The position numbers were made by a program, and so were the translations under genes. A stretch of 64,000 bases of DNA from Pseudomonas putida (GTDB lineage Bacteria > Pseudomonadota > Gammaproteobacteria > Pseudomonadales > Pseudomonadaceae): assembly GCF_026625125.1 (NCBI RefSeq), contig NZ_CP113097.1:4760001-4824000 (forward strand), read 5' to 3'. Every line of letters begins with the position of its first letter. Within the stretch, counting starts at the first letter, position 1. Positions 21,366-33,121 of this stretch are shown here, piece by piece. The notes beneath the pieces were generated by a model, which worked only from the letters and a program-made list of their open reading frames with translations, searched no databases and was not told the DNA's origin.

Positions 21366-22646
21366 TCAAAGCCTTTCGCTGCTCACGTTGACATGCCGCG
21401 CCCGCCCCGCCCCAAGGCCGAACACAATGGCTCCCACGCCCAGCACGGCAAAGATCCAGCCCACGGCGGCCCAGCCGCCCGTCATGTCATGCACCAACCC
21501 CACGGCAAAGGGGCCCATCGAGGCAAGGGTGTAGCCCACGCCCTGGGCCATGCTCGACAGGTTGGCCGCCACGTGGGCGTCTTTGGAGCGCAGCACGATC
21601 AGCGTCAGCGCCAAGGCAAACGTACCGCCCTGCCCCAGCCCCAGCAGCACCGCCCAGCCCCACAGACCAGACAGCGGCGCATACAGGCAACCGAACAGGC
21701 CGGCGAGGGTGATGAGCATGACCAGCACGATTGCCAACCGCTGGTCTTTGCCCCGTGTGGCCAGCCAGGGCGCACTCAGCGAGCTGACCAGTTGCACGAT
21801 CACCGAACCGGAGAGCACCAGGCCCGCCTCGGTCGGGCTCAGGCCACGGCCGATGAGGATAGACGGCAACCAGCCGAACACGATGTAGGCCAGCGATGAC
21901 TGCAGGCCCATGTACAGGGTTACCTGCCAGGCCAGCGGATCACGCCACAGCCCTTTCACCCGGTAAGCCACCTTGTGCATGCCGTGCCCTTGGTGCGCCT
22001 GGGGCGACCAGACCAGCATGGCCAGCAATGCCGGGATCATCCAGAACCCCAGGCCCAAGGCCCAACTGCCGTGCAAGTGCTCGGTCAGCGGCACCGTGGC
22101 GCCTGCCGCCATGGCTGCGCCCAGGCAAAGGGCCATGGTGTAGACCCCCGTCAAGGTGCCGGCGTGGCTGGGAAAATCACGCTTGACGATACCAGGCAAC
22201 AGCACGCCGATGATGCCAATGCTGGCGCCGGCCATGATGCTGCCAAGAAATACCCCGGTGGTACCCAACGCACTGCGCAGCACGATGCCCAGCGCCAGCG
22301 TCAGCAAGATGCCGAGGATCACCCGCTCGCTGCCCCAACGCCGCGCAAGCAGCGGTGCAAGGGGCGCGAACAGCCCCAGGCAGAGCACTGGCAAGGTCGT
22401 CAGCAGCCCCGCTTCAGAGGCACTGAGGCCAAGGCTTTCACTGACCAGGCCAAGTACCGGGGCCATGCTGGACAGCGCCGGGCGCAGGTTCAAGGCAACC
22501 AGTACCAGGCCCAACAACAGCAACCAGGGCCGCTGCAGCACCACAGGCCGGCCCTGCACTTGCGCATCATCGGCTTCGGCATCGATCAGCAGTTCATCCA
22601 GCTCGCGCTCGCGGGCAGGTGTGTCACGGGTCATTGGTTCAGCCAT
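21366..22646 (-). CDS. MFS transporter, CynX/NimT type
   Basis: A 426-residue inner-membrane transporter with about 12 hydrophobic segments after a 45-residue acidic cytoplasmic N-terminus. LNLRPALSSMAPVLGLVSE and GLGQGGTFALALTLIVLRS resemble CynX-like exporters of cyanate, nitroimidazole and related compounds. Substrate unknown. It starts 13 bases after the GntR gene behind GAGAAGG, so it is co-transcribed with its likely regulator. Confidence 0.88.
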   Translation of the reverse strand: MAEPMTRDTPARERELDELLIDAEADDAQVQGRPVVLQRPWLLLLGLVLVALNLRPALSSMAPVLGLVSESLGLSASEAGLLTTLPVLCLGLFAPLAPLLARRWGSERVILGILLTLALGIVLRSALGTTGVFLGSIMAGASIGIIGVLLPGIVKRDFPSHAGTLTGVYTMALCLGAAMAAGATVPLTEHLHGSWALGLGFWMIPALLAMLVWSPQAHQGHGMHKVAYRVKGLWRDPLAWQVTLYMGLQSSLAYIVFGWLPSILIGRGLSPTEAGLVLSGSVIVQLVSSLSAPWLATRGKDQRLAIVLVMLITLAGLFGCLYAPLSGLWGWAVLLGLGQGGTFALALTLIVLRSKDAHVAANLSSMAQGVGYTLASMGPFAVGLVHDMTGGWAAVGWIFAVLGVGAIVFGLGAGRARHVNVSSERL

Positions 22647-22659
22647 GGCCTTCTCGTGG

Positions 22660-23310
22660 TCAGGATTCGATGAGGGTCCGGCTCAGGCTCTTGGCCCGCT
22701 CCGGATCGCGTTGTTCGATGGCGTCGAGGATCTGACCATGCAGATCGAAGGTGGCCTGGCAGCGCGGGACAGTGGCCATGTTGTGCTGCAACGCGGCAGC
22801 CACGACACCCGAGAAATAGCGGTACAACTCGCTTAGCGCCGGGTTGTGAGCAGCGTCGATAAGGCGTTGGTGAAACGCCAGGTCGCAACTGACGTAAGCA
22901 TCCACATCACCATGAAAATGTTCGGCGCTGCCCTGCAACGCGATGCGCAGGGCACGCAAGTCGTCGTCGGTGCGGCGCAGTGCTGCCAAGCCTATCGCCT
23001 CGGTTTCCAGGATGTGCCGCGTTTCCCTCGCCTGTTCCAGCGTGCAGCGCGACATTGCCTGGACCGCCTGCAGTGGGTCCAGGCAAGTACGCAGGTAGCT
23101 GCCATCGCCCTGGCGGATTTCCACCAGGCCACTGAAGGCGAGCACGCGCATGGCCTCACGCACGGTATTGCGGCTGATGCCCAATTCCAGGGCCAGCTCC
23201 GGCTCGGTGGGCAAGCGCTGCCCTACCCGCCAGTCACCTTGGAGAATGCGCTCACGCATGCGCTCCACCGCGAGCTCGACCAAGGATCGCTTGGCCAATT
23301 CATTGCCCAT
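22660..23310 (-). CDS. GntR-family regulator, FadR (FCD) subgroup
   Basis: A 216-residue repressor-type protein: N-terminal winged helix (about 10-75, with LPTEPELALELGISRNTVREAM) and a C-terminal all-helical FCD ligand domain, which has conserved His that may bind a metal. It is first in a two-gene unit with the MFS transporter and probably controls it in response to the transported compound or a metabolite. A matching operator candidate lies just upstream. Confidence 0.92.
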   Translation of the reverse strand: MGNELAKRSLVELAVERMRERILQGDWRVGQRLPTEPELALELGISRNTVREAMRVLAFSGLVEIRQGDGSYLRTCLDPLQAVQAMSRCTLEQARETRHILETEAIGLAALRRTDDDLRALRIALQGSAEHFHGDVDAYVSCDLAFHQRLIDAAHNPALSELYRYFSGVVAAALQHNMATVPRCQATFDLHGQILDAIEQRDPERAKSLSRTLIES

Positions 23311-23324
23311 GCCTATTCAACCAA

Positions 23325-23335
23325 TCATCCGACGA
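23325..23335 (-). promoter_or_regulatory. Candidate FadR-type operator upstream of the GntR gene
   Basis: Read on the minus strand, TCGTCGGATGA fits the TNGTNNNACNA operator of FCD regulators with one mismatch, 15-25 bases before the GntR start. Nearby ATTGGTTGAAT may extend it. Short motif, so chance is possible. Confidence 0.3.
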
Positions 23336-23390
23336 ATTTGCGTATGTTAAGCCAGCGTGGATAGCAGATCAAATCAGCGTGCCGGCCAAA

Positions 23391-23419
23391 CCAAAGGGGC
23401 CGCAGTGCGGCCCCTTTGG
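23391..23419 (-). terminator. Terminator after hisC
   Basis: A 13-base perfect stem CCAAAGGGGCCGC/GCGGCCCCTTTGG with a 3-base loop, just beyond the hisC stop. The T run on the minus strand is broken (TTTGGTTTGG), but the stem is very strong. It separates hisC from the GntR-MFS unit. Confidence 0.7.
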
Positions 23420-23422
23420 GTA

Positions 23423-24469
23423 TCAGTTCAACGCGTCGATCAGCGCCTGGTTCATGTCTGGCGTACCAATGGTGATACGCAGGAACTGAGCAATCCGCTG
23501 TTGCTTGAAGTGGCGCACAATCACACCTTGCTCACGCAGGCGCGCCGCCAGCTGCGCCGCATCCTCCTGCGGGTGGCGGGCGAAGATGAAGTTGGCCGCC
23601 GATGGCAGCACCTCGAAGCCCTTGGCAGTCAACTGTTCAACCAGTGCCTCACGGCTTTCGATCACCTTGCAGCAGGTGTCTTCGAAGTACGCCTGGTCCT
23701 CGAACGCTGCAGCAGCGCCGACGATCGCCATGCGGTCCAGCGGGTAGGAGTTGAAGCTGTTCTTGATCCGCTCCAGCGCCTCGATGAGGTCCGGGTGCCC
23801 TACCGCCAGGCCGACCCGCAGGCCGGCCAGCGAGCGCGACTTGGACAAGGTCTGGGTCACCAGCAGGTTGTCGTAGCGGTTAACCAGGCTGATCGCCGTC
23901 TGGCCACCAAAGTCGATATAGGCTTCATCCACCACCACCACCGAGTCGCGGTTGGCCTGCAACAGCTGCTCGATCGCCTGCAGCGGCAACAGGCAACCGG
24001 TCGGCGCGTTCGGGTTGGGGAAGATGATCCCGGCATTGGGCTTGTGGTAGTCCTCGACACGGATCTGGAACTGGTCATCCAGCGCCACCGGCTCGAACGG
24101 GATGCCATACAGGCCGCAGTACACGGGGTAAAAGCTGTAGCTGATGTCCGGGAACAACAGCGGGCCACCGTGCTGGAACAGGCCGTGGAAAATGTGCGCC
24201 AGCACTTCGTCCGAGCCGTTGCCCACGAACACCTGCCCAGTGGTAACGCCGTAATACTCGGCCACCGCCTGCTTGAGCCGGTCACCGTTAGGGTCCGGGT
24301 ACAAACGCAGGTTGTCGTTCAGCTCGCCGCGCATGGCTTCCAGGGCCTTGGGCGACGGGCCATAGGGGTTTTCGTTGGTGTTGAGCTTGACCAACCGGGC
24401 CAGCTTGGGCTGTTCACCGGGGACGTAAGGCACCAGGTCCTTGACGAAGGGGCTCCAGAATCGACTCAT
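23423..24469 (-). CDS. hisC: Histidinol-phosphate aminotransferase
   Basis: A PLP enzyme of 348 residues (fold type I, aminotransferase class II) that makes L-histidinol phosphate with glutamate as donor. The PLP Lys is K210 in [16 protein letters not shown], and PNPNAPTG and DEAYIDF are conserved. It starts 2 bases after hisD ends, so it is the last gene of a hisG-hisD-hisC set. Confidence 0.95.
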   Translation of the reverse strand: MSRFWSPFVKDLVPYVPGEQPKLARLVKLNTNENPYGPSPKALEAMRGELNDNLRLYPDPNGDRLKQAVAEYYGVTTGQVFVGNGSDEVLAHIFHGLFQHGGPLLFPDISYSFYPVYCGLYGIPFEPVALDDQFQIRVEDYHKPNAGIIFPNPNAPTGCLLPLQAIEQLLQANRDSVVVVDEAYIDFGGQTAISLVNRYDNLLVTQTLSKSRSLAGLRVGLAVGHPDLIEALERIKNSFNSYPLDRMAIVGAAAAFEDQAYFEDTCCKVIESREALVEQLTAKGFEVLPSAANFIFARHPQEDAAQLAARLREQGVIVRHFKQQRIAQFLRITIGTPDMNQALIDALN

Positions 24470-24471
24470 GC

Positions 24472-25797
24472 TCAGTTCCCCTTGTCTTGGGTCAGGATAC
24501 GGTATTCGGCGCTGCGGGCGTGGGCGGTCAGGGACTCGCCACGGGCCAGGACCGAGGCGGTGTGGCCCAGCTCGGAGGCCCCCTGCTCGGAGCAGAAGAT
24601 GATCGACGAACGCTTCTGGAAGTCATAAACCCCCAGTGGCGACGAGAAACGCGCGGTACCGGACGTCGGCAGCACATGGTTGGGGCCGGCGCAGTAGTCG
24701 CCGAGCGCCTCGCTGGTGTGACGGCCCATGAAGATAGCGCCGGCGTGCCGGATCTGCCCCAGCCAGGCCTGCGGATCGGCGACCGACAGTTCCAGGTGTT
24801 CAGGGGCAATACGGTTGGCCACCTCGATGGCTTGCTGCATGTCGCGCACCTGGATCAACGCGCCCCGGCCATTGATCGATTTCTCGATGATCTCGGCGCG
24901 CTCCATGGTTGGCATCAGCTTGTCGATACTGGCGGCCACACGGTCGAGGAACCCGGCATCCGGGCTGACCAGGATGGCCTGGGCGTCTTCGTCGTGTTCG
25001 GCCTGGGAGAACAGGTCCATGGCGATCCAGTCGGGGTCCGTCTGGCCGTCACACACCACGAGGATTTCCGAAGGGCCGGCGATCATGTCGATACCGACCT
25101 GGCCAAACACATGACGCTTGGCGGTGGCCACGTAGATGTTGCCTGGGCCGACGATCTTGTCCACCTGCGGCACGCTCTCGGTGCCATAGGCCAGGGCCGC
25201 GACTGCTTGAGCACCACCCACGGTGAACACGCGGTCGACACCCGCAATGCAGGCAGCAGCCAGTACCAGCTCGTTGACTTCACCGCGCGGCGTCGGCACC
25301 ACCATGACCACTTCAGCCACACCCGCGACCTTGGCCGGGATGGCGTTCATCAGTACCGACGACGGGTAGGACGCTTTACCGCCAGGTACATACAAGCCGG
25401 CGCGATCGAGCGGGGTCACCTTCTGGCCCAATACGGTACCGTCGGCCTCGGTGTACTGCCAGGAGTCCTGCTTCTGCCGCTCGTGGTAGATACGCACGCG
25501 CTCGGCGGCTTTCTCAAGGGCTGTACGCTGGGCGTCGGTGATGCGGGTCAGGGCCAGTTCCAGGCGCTCGCGACCCAGGATCAGGTCTTCGATGCTGTTG
25601 GCGGCAACGCCGTCGAAACGCTGGGTGAATTCCACCAGCGCCGCATCGCCGCGCTCACGCACGGCCTTGATGATGTCGAGCACGCGCTGGTTGACCGCGT
25701 CATCGGACACACTTTCCCAGCTCAGCAGATGATCCAGATGTCGGGCGAAATCCGGATCAGCGGCGTTGAGACGGGCAATTGCAGTAGACACGGTCAT
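24472..25797 (-). CDS. hisD: Histidinol dehydrogenase
   Basis: A zinc- and NAD-dependent enzyme catalysing the last two steps of histidine synthesis (histidinol to histidine). 441 residues. Family landmarks are [25 protein letters not shown] and the catalytic/zinc-site region [19 protein letters not shown]. It lies between hisG (126-base gap) and hisC. Confidence 0.96.
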   Translation of the reverse strand: MTVSTAIARLNAADPDFARHLDHLLSWESVSDDAVNQRVLDIIKAVRERGDAALVEFTQRFDGVAANSIEDLILGRERLELALTRITDAQRTALEKAAERVRIYHERQKQDSWQYTEADGTVLGQKVTPLDRAGLYVPGGKASYPSSVLMNAIPAKVAGVAEVVMVVPTPRGEVNELVLAAACIAGVDRVFTVGGAQAVAALAYGTESVPQVDKIVGPGNIYVATAKRHVFGQVGIDMIAGPSEILVVCDGQTDPDWIAMDLFSQAEHDEDAQAILVSPDAGFLDRVAASIDKLMPTMERAEIIEKSINGRGALIQVRDMQQAIEVANRIAPEHLELSVADPQAWLGQIRHAGAIFMGRHTSEALGDYCAGPNHVLPTSGTARFSSPLGVYDFQKRSSIIFCSEQGASELGHTASVLARGESLTAHARSAEYRILTQDKGN

Positions 25798-25923
25798 GAC
25801 GAGGGCCTCGATTATTAGCGAATGCTCAGGCGCCCTAGGCTACCAGTCCATCCGCGCGGGCACCCGAGAAAAGTGGCTATGACGCGGATAGACGGGCGCG
25901 ACAGCAGAGGTCGCGCGTTCGAG

Positions 25924-26559
25924 TCAGCCGCGGTGTCGCGATTCGACAGCTTGACGCAGGGTGTCGATCAGGCTCTGGATGCGGGCGTGCTGCATCTTCA
26001 TGGACGCCTTGTTGACCACCAGGCGCGAGCTGATCGTGGCGATCAGGTCCTGGGGCTCCAGGCCGTTGGCGCGCAGCGTGTTGCCGGTGTCGACGACGTC
26101 GATGATCTTGTCGGCGAGATTGATCAGCGGCGCCAGTTCCATCGAACCGTACAGCTTGATGATGTCGACCTGGCGACCTTGCTCGGCGTAATAGCGCTTG
26201 GCTACGTTGACGAACTTGGTTGCAACGCGCAGGCGGCCCTTGGGCTCGGGCGCACCGACCACGCCTGCGGTCATCAGCTTGCAGCGGGCGATCTGCAGGT
26301 CCAGCGGCTCATACAAGCCCTGGCCGCCGTACTCCATCAGCACGTCCTTGCCCGCCACACCGAGGTCGGCGGCACCATGCTCGACGTAAGTCGGCACGTC
26401 GGTGGCGCGCACGATCAGCAGCCGTACGTCGTCCTGGGTGGTGGGAATGATCAGCTTGCGGCTCTTGTCCGGATTCTCGGTCGGCACGATACCGGCCTCG
26501 GCCAGCAACGGCAGGGTATCGTCGAGGATGCGGCCTTTGGAAAGCGCGATGGTCAACAT
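25924..26559 (-). CDS. hisG: ATP phosphoribosyltransferase, short form
   Basis: First enzyme of histidine synthesis, joining ATP and PRPP. At 211 residues it is the short (HisG-S) form, which lacks the C-terminal regulatory domain and by family knowledge needs the HisRS-like partner HisZ. hisZ is not in this window. [18 protein letters not shown] and the PRPP-loop [18 protein letters not shown] stretch are visible. It lies 91 bases downstream of murA on the same strand. Confidence 0.95.
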   Translation of the reverse strand: MLTIALSKGRILDDTLPLLAEAGIVPTENPDKSRKLIIPTTQDDVRLLIVRATDVPTYVEHGAADLGVAGKDVLMEYGGQGLYEPLDLQIARCKLMTAGVVGAPEPKGRLRVATKFVNVAKRYYAEQGRQVDIIKLYGSMELAPLINLADKIIDVVDTGNTLRANGLEPQDLIATISSRLVVNKASMKMQHARIQSLIDTLRQAVESRHRG

Positions 26560-26650
26560 TGGAACGTCGGTCCTTAAGCGGCTACAACCGGCCCGGTCAT
26601 CGACCCGGCCGTGTTCAATTCAATGGGCGCATCCTTGCGCCGACGAGGCA

Positions 26651-28179
<1,529 letters not shown>

Positions 28180-28224
28180 GCTCAACCTCAATCGGCGCCC
28201 GATGCGCACGGGTCAGCCATCATA

Positions 28225-28278
28225 CAAAAAAGCCCCTCGCCTGCGAAGCCCACCGAGGGCGTGCGCTGACCGAGGGGC
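28225..28278 (-). terminator. Terminator of the mla operon
   Basis: On the minus strand the outer stem GCCCCTCG/CGAGGGGC is followed by TTTTTT. The 31-base interior contains a further CCCTCGGTGGGC segment that can fold. It lies just beyond mlaB. Confidence 0.75.
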
Positions 28279-28298
28279 CTCCAATCAGTGGCAAGCCA

Positions 28299-28601
28299 TC
28301 AGCTCGCCAGCACTTCATCGAGGTCATAGACCTCGGCGATTTCCCGCATGTCGTCGGGCATCCCGCGTACCTCACAGGCCTTGCCGCCGGCTTGGCCATC
28401 GCGGATGAACGCCAGGAGCAGCGACAGACCGACACTGGAAGATTTTTCCACCGCGGTGCAGTCGATGATAAGGCGTGGCTCGCGGGAAGCCTCGATCAAC
28501 GCCTTGCCTTGCTTGCGCAAGGCGGGGCCGCTGCGGTAATCCAGTACACCGACCAGGCGCAACACGCCCGGCTCGGCCATGCTCACGCCACCCTCACTCA
28601 T
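28299..28601 (-). CDS. mlaB: STAS-domain protein MlaB (Ttg2E)
   Basis: A 100-residue cytoplasmic STAS protein that binds and supports the MlaF ATPase. The KSSSVGLSLLLAFIRDG loop is the STAS hallmark region. It overlaps mlaC by 4 bases (ATGA) as the last gene of mlaFEDCB. Confidence 0.88.
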   Translation of the reverse strand: MSEGGVSMAEPGVLRLVGVLDYRSGPALRKQGKALIEASREPRLIIDCTAVEKSSSVGLSLLLAFIRDGQAGGKACEVRGMPDDMREIAEVYDLDEVLAS

Positions 28602-29251
28602 TTAACGGCCTTTTCGGGCGAAGAGTCGGCGGCTTCCTTGGCCTTGGCCACTTCGCCGGCCCAGCCGTCGATGGTCTTGTCCAGGTCGTTGCCGTTGCGC
28701 TGCATGGCGTCGGCGAACTGGTCGCGGAACAGCTTGCCGATGTTGATACCGTTGACGATGACGTTACGTACCTTCCACTCGCCACCGTGGTTTTCCAGAG
28801 TGTACTGCACCGGGTACACGGCGCCGTTGTTGCCAGTCACCTTCATGCCAACGCTGGCGCGCTTGCCGTCATTAGCCTGGGCCGGGTCGACGGTAATGCC
28901 CTGGTTGTTGTACTCCAGCAGGGCGTTGCCATAGAACTGCATCAGGCTGCGCTTGAAGTTTTCCTGAAAGCGCTGCATCTGCTCAGGCGTGGCCTTGCGC
29001 GAGTACTTCACGGTCATGATGCTTTTCGAGATGCCGTCGGCATCGACCACCGGGCCCAGGATGCGATTGAGCGCATCGTAGAAGGCCTGCGGGTTGGACT
29101 TGTACTGCTCCTTGTTGGATTTGAGGTCACCCAGCAATTCGTTGGTCGTGCCCTGCACCACCTCGTGCGGAGACTGCCCGGGCGCTGCCAATGCCAGCAG
29201 AGGGAAGGCCGCCAGCAGGACCAGCAGGCCACGTCGCAGGATCGAAATCAT
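28598..29251 (-). CDS. mlaC: Periplasmic phospholipid carrier MlaC (Ttg2D)
   Basis: 217 residues. An N-terminal signal peptide (about 1-22, ending near LALAAPG) is followed by the Tol_Tol_Ttg2 domain, which holds phospholipid acyl chains and carries them between the outer-membrane MlaA complex and MlaFEDB. The Lys/Ala-rich C-terminus is probably flexible. It starts 9 bases after mlaD. P. putida ttg2 mutants are described as toluene-sensitive, which is known for the family rather than seen here. Confidence 0.93.
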   Translation of the reverse strand: MISILRRGLLVLLAAFPLLALAAPGQSPHEVVQGTTNELLGDLKSNKEQYKSNPQAFYDALNRILGPVVDADGISKSIMTVKYSRKATPEQMQRFQENFKRSLMQFYGNALLEYNNQGITVDPAQANDGKRASVGMKVTGNNGAVYPVQYTLENHGGEWKVRNVIVNGINIGKLFRDQFADAMQRNGNDLDKTIDGWAGEVAKAKEAADSSPEKAVK

Positions 29252-29260
29252 GGAAACTCC

Positions 29261-29746
29261 TTAATTAGCCGGTTGTGCTTCTTTCGGTTCCTTGCTCACG
29301 GTGTTGAGCAGGAACTTGCCAATCAGATCTTCCAGCACCAGCGCCGACTGGGTGTCATGGATGGTTGCGCCATCCTTGAGCACCTCTTCCTCGCCGCCGA
29401 CACTGATACCGATGTATTTCTCGCCAAGCAGACCGGCGGTCAGGATCGAAGCAGTGGAGTCTGTCGGCAGGTTGTCGACTTTGCTGTCCAACTGCAGGGT
29501 CACCCGGCCAGTGTAGGAATCACGGTCCAGATCGATGGCGGTGACCTTGCCGATCGTCACACCCGCCATGGTCACTTTAGCTCTGACCGTCAAACCGGCG
29601 ATATTGTCGAAGTAGGCGTAAACTTTGTAGGTATCGCTGCTCGGGCTGGCCGATAGCCCGCTGACACGCAGGGCCAGCAGCAGCAACGCCAGGATCCCGG
29701 CCAAAAGGAACAGGCCGACACCGATTTCCAGGGTGCGGTTTTGCAT
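29261..29746 (-). CDS. mlaD: MCE-domain lipid-binding protein MlaD (Ttg2C)
   Basis: 161 residues with one N-terminal membrane anchor (about 7-28) and a single periplasmic MCE domain (about 38-115, YFDNIAGLTVRAKVTMAGV). MlaD hexamers form the lipid channel on top of MlaFE. The start shares one base with the end of mlaE. Confidence 0.94.
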   Translation of the reverse strand: MQNRTLEIGVGLFLLAGILALLLLALRVSGLSASPSSDTYKVYAYFDNIAGLTVRAKVTMAGVTIGKVTAIDLDRDSYTGRVTLQLDSKVDNLPTDSTASILTAGLLGEKYIGISVGGEEEVLKDGATIHDTQSALVLEDLIGKFLLNTVSKEPKEAQPAN

Positions 29747-30546
29747 CAGAAATCTCCAAACATCAAGGCGGTCAGAATAAAGTCCAGACCCAGGACAGCC
29801 AACGAGGCATAAACCACGGTCTTGGTGGTGGCACGGCTGATCCCTTCTGAGGTGGGCTCGCAGTCATACCCTTGGAATACGGCGATCCAGGTCGTGACGA
29901 AGGCGAACACCAGGCTCTTGACCAGCCCGTTGAGCACGTCATCGGTAAAGGAAACGCTGTTCTGCATGTTGGCCCAGAACGAGCCTTCGTAGACGCCCAG
30001 CCAGTCCACGGCGACCCACGAGCCGCCCCAGATGCCGACCACGCTGAAGATCAGCGCCAGCAGCGGCAACGAGATGAAACCGGCCCAAAGGCGCGGCGCA
30101 ACGATGTACTTGAGCGGGTCGACACCGATCATTTCGAGGCTCGACAGCTGCTCGGTAGACTTCATGTTGCCGATTTCGGCGGTCAGCGCCGAACCTGCCC
30201 GGCCGGCGAACAGCAAGGCAGTGACCACCGGCCCCAGCTCGCGCAGCAGGGTCAGGGCGACCATCTGCCCCACCGCCTGCTCCGAACCGTACTTGGTCAG
30301 AATGCTGTACCCCTGCAGTGCCAGCACCATGCCGATGAACACACCGGACACCGCGACGATCGCCAGCGACAGCACGCCCACCGAATACAGCTGCTTGGTC
30401 AGCAGCTGGAAGCCGCCGCCGATGCCGCCACGACCGACCAGTGCATGGAACAGGAACAGGCAGGAACGCCCGAGCACGGCCAACACGTCGATCGCCGAGC
30501 GGCCGAACAGGCGGATACGTTCAAGCAAGGATTTTCTGCGCATCAA
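29746..30546 (-). CDS. mlaE: Phospholipid ABC transporter permease MlaE (Ttg2B)
   Basis: A 266-residue integral membrane permease with about five to six hydrophobic segments. Landmarks are [21 protein letters not shown] and [21 protein letters not shown], the family motif region that meets the ATPase. It overlaps mlaF by 4 bases (ATGA). Confidence 0.94.
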   Translation of the reverse strand: MMRRKSLLERIRLFGRSAIDVLAVLGRSCLFLFHALVGRGGIGGGFQLLTKQLYSVGVLSLAIVAVSGVFIGMVLALQGYSILTKYGSEQAVGQMVALTLLRELGPVVTALLFAGRAGSALTAEIGNMKSTEQLSSLEMIGVDPLKYIVAPRLWAGFISLPLLALIFSVVGIWGGSWVAVDWLGVYEGSFWANMQNSVSFTDDVLNGLVKSLVFAFVTTWIAVFQGYDCEPTSEGISRATTKTVVYASLAVLGLDFILTALMFGDF

Positions 30547-31352
30547 CGCGCCCCCAACAAATCGGCGCGGTAGTCTGGCGCAGGGAAATGGAATGGCACA
30601 GGGCCGTCCGGATCGCCCTTCATGAACTGGCGAATGCGTGGATTGTCCGAGCCCATCAGCTCATCGGGCGTACCCTGGCCCAGCACCTGGCCGTCACCGA
30701 CCACGTAGATGTAGTCGGCGATGCTGGCGGTTTCGGCCAGGTCGTGGGATACCACGATGCTGGTGATACCCAGCGCATCATTGAGCAATCGGATCAGGCG
30801 CACCAGTACCCCCATGGCGATCGGGTCCTGGCCGACGAACGGCTCGTCATACATCAGTATCTGCGGATCGAGCGCAATCGCCCGGGCCAGCGCCACGCGC
30901 CGCTTCATGCCGCCGGACAGTTCGTCGGGCATCAGATCGATGGCACCGCGCAAACCCACGGCCTGCAATTTCATCAACACGATGTCGCGGATCATCTCGT
31001 CCGACAACTGGGTGTGCACGCGCAGCGGGAAAGCGACGTTCTCGAACACATCGAGGTCGGTGAACAGGGCACCGCTCTGGAACAGTACGCCCATCTGCTT
31101 GCGCGCATCGAACAGGTCGCTGCGCGACAGGCTCGGCAGGTTCTGCCCGGCGACCCAGACTTCACCAACGGACGGACGCAACTGCGCGCCCATCAGGCGC
31201 AGCAGCGTGGTCTTGCCGCACCCGGACGGCCCCATGATGCCGGTGACCTTGCCACGCGGAATGCGTATGTCGACATTGCTGAAAATGCTGCGCGAACCGC
31301 GCTTGAAGGTGACGCCCTTCAACTCGACCGCGTAGGCGCTATCCACACTCAT
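30543..31352 (-). CDS. mlaF: Phospholipid ABC transporter ATPase MlaF (Ttg2A)
   Basis: A 269-residue ABC ATPase powering the Mla system. Walker [10 protein letters not shown] is at 41-49, signature [15 protein letters not shown] and Walker [13 protein letters not shown] follow, then the switch His in VSHD. It is first in the mlaFEDCB operon and is transcribed divergently from kdsD across a 247-base region. Confidence 0.95.
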   Translation of the reverse strand: MSVDSAYAVELKGVTFKRGSRSIFSNVDIRIPRGKVTGIMGPSGCGKTTLLRLMGAQLRPSVGEVWVAGQNLPSLSRSDLFDARKQMGVLFQSGALFTDLDVFENVAFPLRVHTQLSDEMIRDIVLMKLQAVGLRGAIDLMPDELSGGMKRRVALARAIALDPQILMYDEPFVGQDPIAMGVLVRLIRLLNDALGITSIVVSHDLAETASIADYIYVVGDGQVLGQGTPDELMGSDNPRIRQFMKGDPDGPVPFHFPAPDYRADLLGAR

Positions 31353-31538
31353 CTAGACTCCTTGCTAGTACAGCCATGTCCTAATGGACGCCGGCCCTCA
31401 TCGTGAAGACACACGCGCCCCTGGCGGGCCGAATAGCGGCGAACTATAGCACCGCTGACAGGGTGGCCCCAAGGCCATGGCGCGAGTCGTTCAGGCCAGC
31501 GACAGGCTACGACTTCTTTTCATTGCACAATCGAAAGG

Positions 31539-31567
31539 GTGAGGCTTTTTTCCATTGCGGCTATAAT
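31539..31567 (+). promoter_or_regulatory. Probable promoter of kdsD
   Basis: A perfect -10 TATAAT (31562-31567) lies about 33 bases before the kdsD ATG. The -35 at 31539-31544 (GTGAGG) is weak, with 17-base spacing. It drives the kdsDC-lptCAB cluster and possibly rpoN and beyond. Confidence 0.55.
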
Positions 31568-31599
31568 CGCCGCCTTTTCATCAGGCATTGCTTTTCGAC

Positions 31600-32574
31600 A
31601 TGAGCCAATCCAGTGAGCTGATCCAGTCCGCCCAGCGCACCCTGCGCCTGGAAATCGAGGCCGTACAAGGTTTGACGGCCAGCATCGATGCCAACTTCGT
31701 CAAGGCCTGCGAGCTGATCCTGGCGAGCAAGGGCCGCGTCGTTGTGGTCGGCATGGGCAAGTCTGGGCACATCGGCAACAAGATCGCCGCGACCCTGGCC
31801 AGCACCGGCACGCCGGCGTTTTTCGTGCATCCGGCCGAAGCCAGCCATGGCGACATGGGCATGATCACCCGTGGCGACGTCATCCTGGCCCTGTCCAACT
31901 CCGGCAGCACCGCCGAAATCGTCACCTTGCTGCCGCTGATCAAGCGCCTGGGCATCCAGCTGATCAGCATGACCGGCAACCCCGACTCGCCACTGGCCCA
32001 GGCCGCCGAGGTCAACCTCGACGCCCGTGTCGCCCATGAGGCGTGCCCGCTGAACCTGGCGCCCACCTCATCGACCACCGCAGCACTGGTGCTGGGCGAC
32101 GCCCTGGCCATCGCCCTGCTCGAAGCGCGCGGGTTTACCGCAGAAGATTTCGCCTTCTCGCACCCCGGTGGCGCGCTGGGCCGCCGCCTGCTGCTCAAGG
32201 TCGAGAACGTCATGCACGCGGGCGCCGACCTGCCTCAGGTACAACGTGGCACGCTGCTCAAGGACGCGCTCCTCGAAATGTCCCGCAAAGGCCTGGGCAT
32301 GACCGTGGTCGCCGAAGCGAACGGCAAGCTGGCCGGCATCTTCACCGACGGTGACCTGCGCCGCAGCCTGGACCGCAACATCGACGTGCACACCACCCTG
32401 ATCGACCAGGTCATGACCGTGCACGGCAAGACAGCCCGCGCCGAGATGCTCGCCGCCGAAGCCCTGAAGATCATGGAAGACCACAAGATCAGCGCCCTGG
32501 TGGTGGTGGACAAGGACGACCGCCCGGTCGGTGCCCTGAACATGCACGACCTGCTGCGCGCAGGCGTGATGTAA
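31600..32574 (+). CDS. kdsD: D-arabinose 5-phosphate isomerase
   Basis: Makes arabinose 5-phosphate from ribulose 5-phosphate for Kdo synthesis. 324 residues: a SIS sugar-isomerase domain (about 40-175, with GMGKSGHIGNKIAATLAST) and two CBS domains (about 205-320). ATG 31600 preferred over the in-frame TTG at 31588. It is followed directly by kdsC. Confidence 0.95.
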   Translation: MSQSSELIQSAQRTLRLEIEAVQGLTASIDANFVKACELILASKGRVVVVGMGKSGHIGNKIAATLASTGTPAFFVHPAEASHGDMGMITRGDVILALSNSGSTAEIVTLLPLIKRLGIQLISMTGNPDSPLAQAAEVNLDARVAHEACPLNLAPTSSTTAALVLGDALAIALLEARGFTAEDFAFSHPGGALGRRLLLKVENVMHAGADLPQVQRGTLLKDALLEMSRKGLGMTVVAEANGKLAGIFTDGDLRRSLDRNIDVHTTLIDQVMTVHGKTARAEMLAAEALKIMEDHKISALVVVDKDDRPVGALNMHDLLRAGVM

Positions 32575-33114
32575 ATGAGAACGACGCAAATGACCCAGAA
32601 CCTGATGCAGCGCGGCAAGGCCATCAAGCTTGCCGTGTTCGATGTGGACGGCGTGCTCACCGATGGCCGCCTTTATTTCCTCGAAGATGGCAGCGAATTC
32701 AAGACGTTCAACACGCTCGACGGCCAAGGCATCAAGATGCTGATGGCGTCGGGGGTGACCACGGCGATCATCAGCGGACGCAAGACCCCGGTGGTCGAGC
32801 GTCGCGCGAAAAACCTCGGCATTCCCCACCTGTTCCAGGGCCGCGAGGACAAACTGGTGGTACTCGACGGCCTGCTCGCGGAACTGGGCCTAAGCTATGA
32901 GCAGGTCGCGTACCTGGGCGATGACCTGCCAGACCTGCCAGTCATTCGCAAGGTCGGCCTGGGTATCGCCGTGGCCAACGCCGCACCCTTCGTTCGCCAG
33001 CACGCCGACGGCGTGACCCAGGCACGCGGTGGCGAGGGTGCCGCTCGCGAGTTCTGCGAGCTTATCATGCAGGCCCAGGGCACCCTGGACGCTGCCAACG
33101 CCAACTACCTGTAG
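32575..33114 (+). CDS. kdsC: 3-deoxy-D-manno-octulosonate 8-phosphate phosphatase
   Basis: A HAD-superfamily phosphatase of 179 residues releasing Kdo from Kdo-8-P. The catalytic DxD is D23/D25 in FDVDGVLTDG, and GDDLPDLPVI holds the Mg-binding acidic residues. The ATG directly follows the kdsD TAA; a second ATG at 32590 is possible. It lacks a membrane segment. Confidence 0.95.
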   Translation: MRTTQMTQNLMQRGKAIKLAVFDVDGVLTDGRLYFLEDGSEFKTFNTLDGQGIKMLMASGVTTAIISGRKTPVVERRAKNLGIPHLFQGREDKLVVLDGLLAELGLSYEQVAYLGDDLPDLPVIRKVGLGIAVANAAPFVRQHADGVTQARGGEGAAREFCELIMQAQGTLDAANANYL

Positions 33115-33121
33115 GTTGCCC

